From Deltaproteobacteria bacterium (GTDB lineage Archaea; Thermoplasmatota; Poseidoniia; Poseidoniales; Poseidoniaceae), in contig JAOMAZ010000009.1 in NCBI GenBank assembly GCA_028344335.1, positions 1 through 53,315 on the forward strand: DNA of 53,315 nucleotides, written 5' to 3'. Below are positions 24,791 to 32,426 of the stretch, piece after piece. The translations under genes and the position numbers were made by a program. How positions within the stretch are numbered: position 1 is the first letter of the stretch; each line of letters begins with the position of its first letter. Below the pieces are notes generated by a model, which saw only the letters and a list, made by a program, of their open reading frames with translations, had not been told where the DNA came from and ran no database searches.

Positions 24791-26602
24791 TTACTGGTTA
24801 TTAGCCGCTTCTTCAGACTGCGGTGTGATGAACTCTACGCTACTATCTCTGTCGATGTGGGGTATCGACAAAGTCGATGAATCATCTATCATTATGTGAA
24901 TCGGACAAGAACAAACTGGAGCGAGGTAATCCTCTCCTGTACTGGTCATCACCAACCTAATACCATGCCCTGCTGGTAAAATAGCATCTATTCCTTGGAA
25001 TTCCATCATCATTACAATTTCTTGTCCTGAAATAACAGTTTGTGGTTCATAACCACCAGCATGATAGCGCAAATCCATTGTTGCATGGCCCAGCCTCATG
25101 CCTGTTTCAGCATCTTGCATTTCAACGAAGATTTGGCCTCCGTCGCCACTTGCATGTACTGTCATGTGTAGTCTTGTTAGGCCTGAAATATGGGTGTTGT
25201 TTTCAAAACCTGGACAATTAATTTGCACTGTACCTGTATTTCCAATATTACCAATGGTTGGAGCGCCCCCCACGGTGTCGCCTTGAGAATTGCACTCATC
25301 AAATGTTATGTCAGCCCATTCCTGATCTTGGGGTGGCCAAGTCTCTTCCACTCTCCATTGACCATCATTGCGTTGGATTTGGGCATGAAGGTCGGGTTTT
25401 GGACCTACGCCTTTGAGATAATATTCGAACCATTCAAAGAGGTCTTGAGCCCAGTCCCACCTAGTCATGTTGTGGATAGCTTCACCCCCATAACCACTGT
25501 CCTGCGCATTGTGTTTTGTCCATTGGTCTGGATAGTTATGCTCCCATTGACCTAGAATTCCTCTGACTTCAAAACCCGCATCGATGTAATCCTGATACCA
25601 GTTGTATCCCATCGGGCCTCCGAATACTTGGTGTGGGTCTACATTCCAATCCTGCATTCCCTGAACCCAGTAAACTGAGCCGTTCCAGTTTTCAAATGCC
25701 TTGTCGATATGGCTTCTTTCTTGGTAATAATTTTCCATGTATGGATCGAGTTCTCCAGCCCCATATGTAACTGGTCCTGCAAATAATCCTTCGACAATGT
25801 CTGGGCAAACATTGTCAAAGTCATCTTCATTATAATCTACTGTGCTTGAAAAATAATTCATGTGCATAACTTGACTTCTTGCTTCTGCGCTACCGTTTTT
25901 GTAAAGTAAAGAATGAAGAGCGGTAGTTCCCGATATCGGCACGATTGTTTTGAGGTGCTCGCTTCCAAGTGCTGCTGCTTCCCATTGGGTTGCGCCTTCG
26001 TATGATTTGCCGTAAAGCCCGACATTTCCATTGCTCCATTCTTGCTGTCCTAGCCATTCTACTGCACTATGAATTCCGAGTCCTTCTCCTGCGCCGCGAT
26101 AATCAAAGCATCCCGTTGAGAGTTCGGTACCAAATACAGACACTTGGGCGAATGCGTAGCCATGAGGGATGAAGTTTTCAAAGATGAACTCACCTCGCCC
26201 TCCCCCTACAACGCTGGTATCTCCCGATTCTGAGCCGGGTTGCCCGAATGAAAAATATGGGCTGATTACTGCGATGACTGGTACTTTTTCACCTTCTTCA
26301 GTATTGCTTGGAAGCCAATATGAAAGGTGAACTTCAGAACTATCTGGGCCGTTTTCCCAAATTGAGCTTGTGTCGACTGTAATGTAAGCATCTTGGACTT
26401 CTAGAGCGTGGTATGGTCCCTCTTCCAAAACATAAGAGAAGGTGTGATTCCATTTCCATTCCTCTGTATGGCGTTCTTCTAGGAGTGGATAGAATGGCTC
26501 TTCTTCTAGGTGACTGGTTATTTCTTCACTGCCAAAGCAACCAGATAATGAGGTTAGAATGAGGAGGAGGACTAATGCGATGGGGGCGGCGCGTCCTGCC
26601 AT
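24791..26602 (-). CDS. Lipoprotein serine hydrolase of the X-Pro dipeptidyl-peptidase/CocE (S15) family
   Basis: The first 22 residues form a lipoprotein-like signal (VLLLILTSLSGC), so the enzyme is probably anchored outside the cell. The catalytic Ser lies in VGLYGKSYEGATQWEAA, matching GxSYxG of the CocE/NonD family. The Asp is likely in GMQDWNVDPHQ and the His in GQWEHNYP. A C-terminal beta-rich jelly-roll (HMTVHASGDGGQIFVEMQDAETG) completes the S15 architecture. It probably hydrolyses peptides or esters in the medium. It is two bases downstream of the SDR gene. Confidence 0.88.
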   Translation of the reverse strand: MAGRAAPIALVLLLILTSLSGCFGSEEITSHLEEEPFYPLLEERHTEEWKWNHTFSYVLEEGPYHALEVQDAYITVDTSSIWENGPDSSEVHLSYWLPSNTEEGEKVPVIAVISPYFSFGQPGSESGDTSVVGGGRGEFIFENFIPHGYAFAQVSVFGTELSTGCFDYRGAGEGLGIHSAVEWLGQQEWSNGNVGLYGKSYEGATQWEAAALGSEHLKTIVPISGTTALHSLLYKNGSAEARSQVMHMNYFSSTVDYNEDDFDNVCPDIVEGLFAGPVTYGAGELDPYMENYYQERSHIDKAFENWNGSVYWVQGMQDWNVDPHQVFGGPMGYNWYQDYIDAGFEVRGILGQWEHNYPDQWTKHNAQDSGYGGEAIHNMTRWDWAQDLFEWFEYYLKGVGPKPDLHAQIQRNDGQWRVEETWPPQDQEWADITFDECNSQGDTVGGAPTIGNIGNTGTVQINCPGFENNTHISGLTRLHMTVHASGDGGQIFVEMQDAETGMRLGHATMDLRYHAGGYEPQTVISGQEIVMMMEFQGIDAILPAGHGIRLVMTSTGEDYLAPVCSCPIHIMIDDSSTLSIPHIDRDSSVEFITPQSEEAANNQ

Positions 26603-26604
26603 GA

Positions 26605-27531
26605 CTATTCCTCCGCGCCTATCTTTGAAGAACCGCTCGCTTCTGGAAAAGTGGTTTTTGTGAGGTTTTCAGACTCCTTCCAGAATTGATTTGCTACATT
26701 TTGATCCTTTGCTTTTTTCTTTATTGTTGCTTTTTTAGGATAGCCGGCTGCTTCCATAATTCCCCTTGGGCCCCAATATGGATGTTGAGTTGCTTCTGAA
26801 TCGGTTGCTGCTCTTAATGCTGGTAATGCACCTTTCTTGGGTGTTTGAGTAAAGGTGAATACAAAGTTTCCAAATAGAAAATAACGACCGAGTTTTGTCC
26901 TGCTCATTCCAGGGTGTGCTGCTAAAGAACGGGTTTTTGAATTCCTTGCCTGTAATTTTCTATCAAGTTCAATAGCAAACATAAGATTGGCAAGCTTACT
27001 TTGTGCATAAACTTTCCAGCGATTGTATTTTTTGTCTTTCCAGTTTAGGTCGCCAAGGTTGATTTTACCTGATTTGTGAGCCATACTAGATAGTGAAACA
27101 ACTCTGGAGTTTTCTGTTTTTTCAAGTAATGATAGAAGTTGGTTCGTCAGTGCAAAATGTCCGAGGTGATTAATGCCAATTTGGTATTCAAAACCATCTT
27201 CAGTTTGCCACTTAGGGGTCATCATAACGCCTGCATTGTTGATTAGAATGTCGAGCCGGTCATGTTTTTGATGGACCTTTTCACTAAACTCTTTGACCGA
27301 TTTTAATGAGGATAGGTCTAATATTTCTATTTCTATTTTTGCATCTGATTGTTGTTTGATAATTTTTTCTTTGGCTGTTTGGGCGCGTTTTTCACTTCTG
27401 CAAGCCATGATGATTCTGGCGCCTTTTTGAGCGAGATATTTTGCCATCCAAAAGCCAATTCCTGAGTTGGCTCCTGTAATGATGATTATGCGACCTGATT
27501 GGTCTGGGATGTTGGCGGCACTCCACTTCAT
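26605..27531 (-). CDS. Short-chain dehydrogenase/reductase
   Basis: Classical SDR: cofactor motif IIITGANSGIGFWMAKYLAQKG (residues ~16-37), NNAGVM, catalytic Ser in VVSLSSMAH and YAQSKLANL (YxxxK). The N-terminal motif and the R-S-E-K-R following strand 2 suggest NADP(H), and the family resembles retinol-dehydrogenase/WWOX-like SDRs. The substrate is unknown. Its first 12 codons and promoter lie in an 86-bp sequence repeated 2.8 kb away at 30303-30388. Confidence 0.88.
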   Translation of the reverse strand: MKWSAANIPDQSGRIIIITGANSGIGFWMAKYLAQKGARIIMACRSEKRAQTAKEKIIKQQSDAKIEIEILDLSSLKSVKEFSEKVHQKHDRLDILINNAGVMMTPKWQTEDGFEYQIGINHLGHFALTNQLLSLLEKTENSRVVSLSSMAHKSGKINLGDLNWKDKKYNRWKVYAQSKLANLMFAIELDRKLQARNSKTRSLAAHPGMSRTKLGRYFLFGNFVFTFTQTPKKGALPALRAATDSEATQHPYWGPRGIMEAAGYPKKATIKKKAKDQNVANQFWKESENLTKTTFPEASGSSKIGAEE

Positions 27532-27582
27532 TAGATTGTGCTGGGGCTAATATGAAAAGAACCTGTGCCAAGCGTCATGAGG
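27497..27582. repeat. Left copy of an 86-bp perfect direct repeat
   Basis: Identical base for base to 30303-30388. It covers the 5' end of the SDR gene (minus strand), the intergenic gap and the first ~10 codons of an epimerase-like gene (plus strand). Outside the 86 bp, weaker similarity continues for roughly 15-30 bases on both sides. Confidence 0.95.
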
Positions 27583-27614
27583 TCATTGGTGTTGGAAAGG
27601 ATATGTCTGGATGA
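27552..27614 (+). pseudogene. Truncated 5' end of the epimerase-like gene (20 codons)
   Basis: MKRTCAKRHEVIGVGKDMSG followed by TGA. It is homologous to the start of the intact gene at 30358 (MKRTCAKRHEAVAVGIDMVG...), with several substitutions after codon 10. It is the stub left at the cassette's left boundary. Confidence 0.75.
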
Positions 27615-27695
27615 TGGTTAAATCCACTTGTGATACTGCATTAGAAATATAATATCTCGGGTTGGTAATTTTTGTTGAACATTAATTGCAAAAAC

Positions 27696-27703
27696 TTTAT
27701 AAT
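27696..27703 (+). promoter_or_regulatory. Probable TATA box for the first cassette gene
   Basis: TTTATAAT lies about 25-30 bases upstream of the ATG at 27726, the spacing expected if transcription begins at or near the start codon (a leaderless or nearly leaderless mRNA). Confidence 0.45.
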
Positions 27704-27725
27704 TATTATCTGAAATTAGGGTTGT

Positions 27726-28400
27726 ATGAGTGCAATAGAGAGTAGTATTTTCGATGAATATAATCGTATTATTCTTCAATTTTTAAAAGAAGAAAAAGAA
27801 AGAAAGGGAGAGATATATCAATGGTATGAAAGGAGATATTTAGCCCAAGAAGTAGGTCTCTCTATCATTGAACGTAGGATTGTTGATTTTATTCTAGAAC
27901 GTTTTGGCACTAGTAAACAAATTGTAGAAATTGGTGCAGGGGTTGCGCAATGCTCCTTCTTATTGGCTGGACATGGTGTAGATGTAGTACCGGTTGAATC
28001 TAGTCATGAATGCTTTGATATGATGACGGAATTAGCAGAAAAAATTTCTACAATAGATTCTAAAATAAAAAAACATTTCAAGCCAATTAAAGGAAAATAT
28101 CCTATGGTTGTTCACGAGAAATCTATAAGTGCTAATAGCATTTTTATGTTTCCTAGTTTAAGTTTTGGTCAAACTGAGGAAGAAGAATTACAATCGATGA
28201 TGTCTATGAAACTTAGCGACGGGGTGATAATTGGACTCACACAACATTTCCGGCCTCGAAATTCAGAAGAAGAAAAGGAAGAGTTGATTAAACAAGTTCG
28301 TGAACTGGGATTTGGTGAACCAATAGAGATATTTTCATGGAATGACTCGAATTTTGGTTTTGCTCCGGACAGAATAGTTTACTTGGAAAGAACTGATTAA
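27726..28400 (+). CDS. Class I SAM methyltransferase-like protein (cassette gene 1)
   Basis: A 224-residue soluble protein with one recognisable motif: QIVEIGAGVAQCSFLLAGHGVDVVPVESS, which resembles motif I of class I methyltransferases (E-x-G-x-G) and the acidic residue after strand 2. The N-terminus is helical and charged (FLKEEKERKGEIYQWYERRYLAQEVG). The later catalytic motifs are not obvious, so it may be a divergent enzyme. In context with a sulfotransferase and a FemAB-like protein, modification of a surface glycan or lipid is a reasonable inference. Confidence 0.6.
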   Translation: MSAIESSIFDEYNRIILQFLKEEKERKGEIYQWYERRYLAQEVGLSIIERRIVDFILERFGTSKQIVEIGAGVAQCSFLLAGHGVDVVPVESSHECFDMMTELAEKISTIDSKIKKHFKPIKGKYPMVVHEKSISANSIFMFPSLSFGQTEEEELQSMMSMKLSDGVIIGLTQHFRPRNSEEEKEELIKQVRELGFGEPIEIFSWNDSNFGFAPDRIVYLERTD

Positions 28401-28491
28401 AATCTTAAATATATTCCAGTTCTTAGGAAGAGGTTGGTGCTTACATAAATATAGTCTTATACCTAGCCCATGTTATGTCACATGTCAGTGA

Positions 28492-29340
28492 TTGTCTGGA
28501 TGGGGGATTTTTAAAGTGATATCACCGGGTTCATCATTGACTGTTGCAACATTGAAGGAATTGTGTAGGAGTAGAGGGCTTTTTGTTTCTGGAAATAAGG
28601 TAGAACTGATTGAACGTCTGATGCAATATGGAAGGAAAAAGACAAGGAAAGAGCATCCGTTTCTAGAAACATTTGGTGATTACTATCTACCTAGAAAGTT
28701 CTCTCCAAATCAATTAAAGATGTTTCTTTCCGAAAAATTGTGTTTAAAGAAAATTTGGTTGGAAGACGATCCAAGGTTTGAAAAAATTTGTACTGGGTTT
28801 GGTTTTGAATTTATTATTGGTAGAAAGATTACGGTATTGGATTTAAGTAAATCTGAAGATCAACTTTGGTCCGAGTTAAATAGAAAACGCCGAAACACAA
28901 TCAGATCCGCCATTAAAAATGGTGTCGTCATTGAACTTGCTGAATCAACTGATGCTTTGGAAGCTGAACAAGTATGGCTTAAAGGCTCTTGTACAAAACA
29001 CAACTTAAGTAATGAATATGTTTCTACAATGTCTGAAAAAATTAATATTTGGATTGAGAGGAAAATTTTATTTGTTGCGAAATTAGATAATAAAATAATC
29101 GCAGGAACGAAAGTAGCACAATCTAATTGCTTACCAACAAATGAAGTTTTATATTATAGTTCTAATTCTTCGCTTCAAGAATATTTAAAATTTAATCCAA
29201 ATGACTTGCTGATTTGGGAAATTGTGAAATACGCAAAAGTAAATGGTTTTTCTTTTTTTAATATGGGAGGAGGAAACCTATTCAAGAGAAAGTTTTCTGT
29301 AATGGAGCCGATGGTTGTAAACGAATGGACAAAAAAATAA
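28492..29340 (+). CDS. SAP domain fused to a FemAB/GNAT-like acyltransferase (cassette gene 2)
   Basis: Residues ~15-47 are a SAP motif (SLTVATLKELCRSRGLFVSGNKVELIERLMQYG), very like that of the membrane protein at 23.8 kb. The rest matches FemAB/Acetyltransf_6-type proteins: LWSELNRKRRNTIRSAIKNGVVIE is the typical FemAB helix, and FNPNDLLIWEIVKYAKVNGFSFFNMGGG is the C-terminal GNAT substrate-binding segment. Family members transfer amino acids or acyl groups to peptidoglycan, exopolysaccharide or proteins; archaea lack murein, so a different acceptor is likely. The only upstream start in frame is TTG 28492; GTG 28516 is an alternative. It runs directly into the sulfotransferase gene. Confidence 0.65.
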   Translation: MSGWGIFKVISPGSSLTVATLKELCRSRGLFVSGNKVELIERLMQYGRKKTRKEHPFLETFGDYYLPRKFSPNQLKMFLSEKLCLKKIWLEDDPRFEKICTGFGFEFIIGRKITVLDLSKSEDQLWSELNRKRRNTIRSAIKNGVVIELAESTDALEAEQVWLKGSCTKHNLSNEYVSTMSEKINIWIERKILFVAKLDNKIIAGTKVAQSNCLPTNEVLYYSSNSSLQEYLKFNPNDLLIWEIVKYAKVNGFSFFNMGGGNLFKRKFSVMEPMVVNEWTKK

Positions 29341-29356
29341 ATTTGGGGAGTAAGCC

Positions 29357-29929
29357 ATGATATACTTGTATTCTAAATTCGAAAACCCAAACTTCATCTA
29401 TTTCACTAACCCTAAAACAGCGAGCAGATCCCTGCGCGCACACTTAAAGAATAACTCAATCGAACTCCAAACCGAAACTCCAAAAAAAGTCACCGTAAAT
29501 ATTGAAGATTACTTTAAATTCGTATTCGTCAGGAACCCTTGGGATAGAATACTTTCAGCGTTTTTAGATAAAGCCGTCAGGGGGGCGAGCAGTAAAAACC
29601 AACTTAAAAGATACGCCCCCTTTAAAGACAGCTCTTTTAGCGAATTTGTCGCTTCAATCAAAAACTCAGACGTCAACAGTGAAGAGAGGCACATACAATC
29701 ACAAATAAAATTCATCCCAGACTATGTCGACTTTATTGGTAGATATGAAAATTTAACCGCCGACATGAGTCGAGTGTGTGAAGAAATAGGTATACCCTTT
29801 GATGGGTTTCCCCATGCCAATAAAACCAATAGGGTAGGCTCATACAGGGACTACTATGACGATTACTCAAAAGATGTTATAGCAGATAAGTACTACGAAG
29901 AAATAGAAAGATTCAATTATAAGTTTTAA
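29357..29929 (+). CDS. Sulfotransferase (Sulfotransfer_2-like; cassette gene 3)
   Basis: A 190-residue PAPS-dependent sulfotransferase. The 5'-phosphosulfate loop is TNPKTASRSLRAHL and the 3'-phosphate motif is FVFVRNPWDRILSAF; FIGRYENL and the YRDYY...Y segment near the end are typical of carbohydrate sulfotransferases of this group. A GGGAG ribosome-binding site lies 7 bases before the ATG. The base and codon usage looks different from its neighbours (for example runs such as gcgcgcacac), hinting at separate origin. It would sulfate a glycan or lipid head group; the acceptor is unknown. Confidence 0.8.
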   Translation: MIYLYSKFENPNFIYFTNPKTASRSLRAHLKNNSIELQTETPKKVTVNIEDYFKFVFVRNPWDRILSAFLDKAVRGASSKNQLKRYAPFKDSSFSEFVASIKNSDVNSEERHIQSQIKFIPDYVDFIGRYENLTADMSRVCEEIGIPFDGFPHANKTNRVGSYRDYYDDYSKDVIADKYYEEIERFNYKF

Positions 29930-30040
29930 AAATTATGAAAAATAAATGCATATATAACCTAGGCAACATGATCATCGGGTATAATCAGTTTAAGGCTGGG
30001 AGATAAATTAGAACTCAGCCAGGAACTATGCGCCGATAAA

Positions 30041-30340
30041 GTGATTTCCGAAGTTCTTGGGAAAGTAGAAAAATCAAACAATAAAAAATGGTTAATAACC
30101 ACAGGATTTCATAATGTTCATGTGTTTGCCAAAAAACTTAACCGGCCTAAGTCAGAAACCTTATTTAGGTCATTTGAAGTAATGAAAGGTGTTTTTACAG
30201 CCCTAGAGCTCAAGAAGGTGAATGTGAGCCTATCAATTGATACCCCAGATGATGTTGATGATGTTTTTGTTAAGCCCTGTCTATGTGATGATTACACGAC
30301 CGGATTGGTCTGGGATGTTGGCGGCACTCCACTTCATTAG
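30041..30340 (+). CDS. Unknown ORF at the cassette's right end
   Basis: Reads VISEVLGKVEKSNNKKWLITTGFHNVHVFAKKL... with good protein-like composition, then continues into the right repeat and stops there, so the C-terminal ~13 residues are repeat-derived. The GTG at 30041 is the first start in frame; the frame stays open upstream to 29972 with equally protein-like residues (LRLGDKLELSQELCADK). The true 5' end may therefore be lost or shifted; an ATG in another frame lies at 29968. I see no family match. Probably the truncated C-terminal end of a larger gene. Confidence 0.35.
   Translation: MISEVLGKVEKSNNKKWLITTGFHNVHVFAKKLNRPKSETLFRSFEVMKGVFTALELKKVNVSLSIDTPDDVDDVFVKPCLCDDYTTGLVWDVGGTPLH
30281..30337 (-). 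pseudogene. Truncated 5' end of an SDR gene (18 codons)
   Basis: On the minus strand MKWSAANIPDQSGRVIIT then TAG. It matches the start of the intact SDR at 27531 (MKWSAANIPDQSGRIIIITG). It is the mirror of the stub at 27552: each repeat carries one complete gene and one stub. Confidence 0.75.
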
Positions 30341-30388
30341 ATTGTGCTGGGGCTAATATGAAAAGAACCTGTGCCAAGCGTCATGAGG
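30303..30388. repeat. Right copy of the 86-bp perfect direct repeat
   Basis: Same 86 bases as 27497-27582, in the same orientation, with the intact epimerase-like gene beginning inside it and only a stub of the SDR gene on the other side. Confidence 0.95.
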
Positions 30389-31380
30389 CTGTTGCTGTTG
30401 GAATAGATATGGTTGGCCGCATTTTGGTGACTGGTGGCGGGGGCTTTCTAGGTAGCCACATTGTCAAACAATTACTTGAGGGGGGGCGTGAGGTTCGAAC
30501 TACAGCACGGAACCCTGAAACTGCTGAATTTTTGAAAGAGTTTGGAGATGTTGAAATTGTAAAGATGAATTTACTAGATTTAGATTCTGTAAAGGCCGCT
30601 GTGGTAGATTGTGAAGAGGTGATTCATTGTGCTGCTCCACTTTATATCAATGCTAAAAACACTCAAAAAAATGTTATTGATCCGTCTATTATTGGTACAA
30701 AAAATCTCGTTGAGGCCTTGAGAAATAGCAACGTAAAGAAAATTGTACATACGTCTTCGGTTGCTGCGATTCGTGCGACAAATTATCAAAATGGAAAGAT
30801 ATTTACTACCGAGGATTGGTGTGATGATGCTACCTTGAAAACAAACCCCTACGGGCTTGCAAAGGCTGGTGCAGAGAAGGTAATGCGTGAATGGGTTGAA
30901 GGATCTGGTATCCGATTGATTACAATTCACCCTTCTATATTATTTGGAAAAACATTGCATCCTCGTCATCTCGAAGGTTCTATGTCTTACATGAAACACT
31001 TCCTCAAAGGTCCGCCTTTTGTCTTAAATATTCACATTAATTTTGTCGATGTTGAAGATACTGCGCGTGCCCATGTTGCTGCTTTAGAGAAAGGGTCTGA
31101 GGGGGGCCGTTACTTGATTCATTCAGGAGGAATGTGGATGAGGGAAATTGGCAATCATCTCGCTAAGGTAATTCCAGAAAGAAAGTGGGCTCGGCGTCGC
31201 CTGCCAAATATTTTTGCATATTTTTTTGCAGTTATTCATCCAAAACTCAGCCTTAGAATGTTGAAGGATAATCTTGGAACATGGGTTGATTATGATGCCT
31301 CCGCACAATTTGATTTGATTCAAAAAATAAGACCTGTGAAAGAAATTATTGAAGAAACGATGCGTGGGCTTCTATCGTAA
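30358..31380 (+). CDS. NAD(P)-dependent epimerase/reductase (extended SDR, dihydroflavonol-reductase-like)
   Basis: Extended SDR: RILVTGGGGFLGSHIVKQLLEGG, then an acidic/Arg pattern after strand 2 (TTARNPE), HTSSVAAI and NPYGLAKAGAEK (YxxxK). The sequence layout resembles dihydroflavonol-4-reductase, 3-beta-HSD and related sterol/isoprenoid reductases. Two starts are possible: ATG 30358, inside the repeat, adding MKRTCAKRHEAVAVGID, or ATG 30409 (MVGRILVTG), the more usual N-terminus. Divergent from the SDR stub; the ancestral arrangement was probably SDR and this gene back to back. Confidence 0.85.
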   Translation: MKRTCAKRHEAVAVGIDMVGRILVTGGGGFLGSHIVKQLLEGGREVRTTARNPETAEFLKEFGDVEIVKMNLLDLDSVKAAVVDCEEVIHCAAPLYINAKNTQKNVIDPSIIGTKNLVEALRNSNVKKIVHTSSVAAIRATNYQNGKIFTTEDWCDDATLKTNPYGLAKAGAEKVMREWVEGSGIRLITIHPSILFGKTLHPRHLEGSMSYMKHFLKGPPFVLNIHINFVDVEDTARAHVAALEKGSEGGRYLIHSGGMWMREIGNHLAKVIPERKWARRRLPNIFAYFFAVIHPKLSLRMLKDNLGTWVDYDASAQFDLIQKIRPVKEIIEETMRGLLS

Positions 31381-31392
31381 AGTTGACACGGC

Positions 31393-31410
31393 GACTCCTT
31401 GAGGGGAGTT
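31393..31410 (+). promoter_or_regulatory. Hairpin covering the pyrF Shine-Dalgarno sequence
   Basis: GACTCC-TTGAGG-GGAGTT can fold into a short stem whose 3' arm is GGAG, located 4-5 bases before the pyrF ATG. If formed, the stem would mask the ribosome-binding site, which would allow translational control. The stem is short, so it could also be chance. Confidence 0.35.
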
Positions 31411-31412
31411 AG

Positions 31413-32201
31413 ATGAGTGCTGAAGTTTGGGGGCCACGGTGGGATTCTGCTGGCGGTCTTGCTAGGCGGTGGATGGAGGCATGCGTTGCCAAACAAAGTC
31501 TAGTTGTCTTGGCTGCTGACCGCTATACAATAGACGGGTTGACATCATTATTGAATGAAGTTAGTGAATCTGTGGTGGCTCTGAAAACTCATGTTGATTT
31601 AGTGGTTGATTGGACCGCACGGGGTTGGGCTGAGTTCTGTGAAGCGGCTCATTCCCATGGGATGTTGATTTTTGAAGATAGAAAGTTCGCAGATATTGGT
31701 AAGATTTCACGTGATCAGATGGGTGGAATTTATGATATTCGGTCATGGTCTGATTTAGTTACTGCTCACCTTATTAGTGGGCCTGATATTGTTACTGGGT
31801 TGCAAGAGGGATGGAAAGATGTGGGGCGAGAAGGGGGGGTTTTGTTATTGGCTCAGATGAGTAGTCGTGGCAACCTTCTCGATGAAGATTACACTGATAC
31901 TGTTGTTTCTGTTGGGAAAGAAAATGATGGTGTGTTTGGCTTTATTGGTAATGGTAGCCAGCCAAAAGAGTTGAGAGAACTCCGTAAACAAGTTGGAAAT
32001 AAAATAATCTGGACCCCAGGGGTCAACCTATCTGCTGGAGATGGGGAGATGGGGCAACGATATGGTAGCCCTCATGAGGCTGTGTTGGCGGGTTCTGATG
32101 GAATTATTGTCGGTAGTGGTATTCATCAGGCAAACGACCCCGCACATGCTGCTCGTGCCTATGCTGATGCTTCTTGGAGAGGCCTTTTGGAGAGAAATTG
32201 A
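31413..32201 (+). CDS. pyrF: Orotidine 5'-phosphate decarboxylase, eukaryote-like
   Basis: Converts OMP to UMP in pyrimidine synthesis. The catalytic block FEDRKFADIGKISRDQM is the OMPDC signature (D-x-K-x-x-D), preceded by VALKTHVDLV. The C-terminal phosphate-binding region is GSDGIIVGSGIHQANDPAHAARAYADASW. The wording of the active-site region follows the longer eukaryotic/UMPS-like group rather than the short archaeal type, from memory. A Shine-Dalgarno GGAG precedes the start. The stop overlaps the next gene's ATG by one base (TGATG). Confidence 0.9.
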   Translation: MSAEVWGPRWDSAGGLARRWMEACVAKQSLVVLAADRYTIDGLTSLLNEVSESVVALKTHVDLVVDWTARGWAEFCEAAHSHGMLIFEDRKFADIGKISRDQMGGIYDIRSWSDLVTAHLISGPDIVTGLQEGWKDVGREGGVLLLAQMSSRGNLLDEDYTDTVVSVGKENDGVFGFIGNGSQPKELRELRKQVGNKIIWTPGVNLSAGDGEMGQRYGSPHEAVLAGSDGIIVGSGIHQANDPAHAARAYADASWRGLLERN

Positions 32202-32425
32202 TGTCTGCCTTGTCTTGGGTTTTAACCGCCCTTGGGGTTTGGGGTTTAGGTTGGATCTCTCTGCGCCATTGGAAAAAAATGGTGTCATTAGATGCTCGAC
32301 TTGCGAGTGGAGATGTTACATTATTACAAGAATCTAATGTTGAAATTGAAGAGGTTATTCGGGCTCCACAAGGAAGTCAATTGCATCACCAACAAATGTT
32401 GGTTTCTATGAACCAACAAAAATAA
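32201..32425 (+). CDS. Small single-span membrane protein
   Basis: From ATG 32201, inside the pyrF stop (TGATG), 74 residues. One N-terminal hydrophobic helix (LSWVLTALGVWGLGWISL) is followed by a basic turn (RHWKKM) and a polar tail rich in Glu and Gln. The tight coupling to pyrF supports that it is translated. No family recognised. It ends one base before the convergent receiver-domain gene. Confidence 0.65.
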   Translation: MSALSWVLTALGVWGLGWISLRHWKKMVSLDARLASGDVTLLQESNVEIEEVIRAPQGSQLHHQQMLVSMNQQK

Positions 32426-32426
32426 T

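Larger units (their letters stand above)
27583..30302. mobile_element. Cassette bounded by direct repeats (no transposase or integrase seen)
   Basis: About 2.7 kb lies between the two 86-bp repeats and carries four plus-strand genes: SAM methyltransferase-like, SAP-FemAB-like, sulfotransferase, and an unknown ORF that runs into the right repeat. By eye it is more AT-rich than its surroundings. No recombinase, IS inverted repeats or tRNA attachment site was found, so integration by homologous recombination, or duplication followed by replacement, fits better than transposition. Confidence 0.6.

Noticed and set aside
27583-30302. Insertion sequence or prophage
   Set aside because: No transposase, integrase, terminal inverted repeats or tRNA attachment site; the repeats are part of a gene promoter region.
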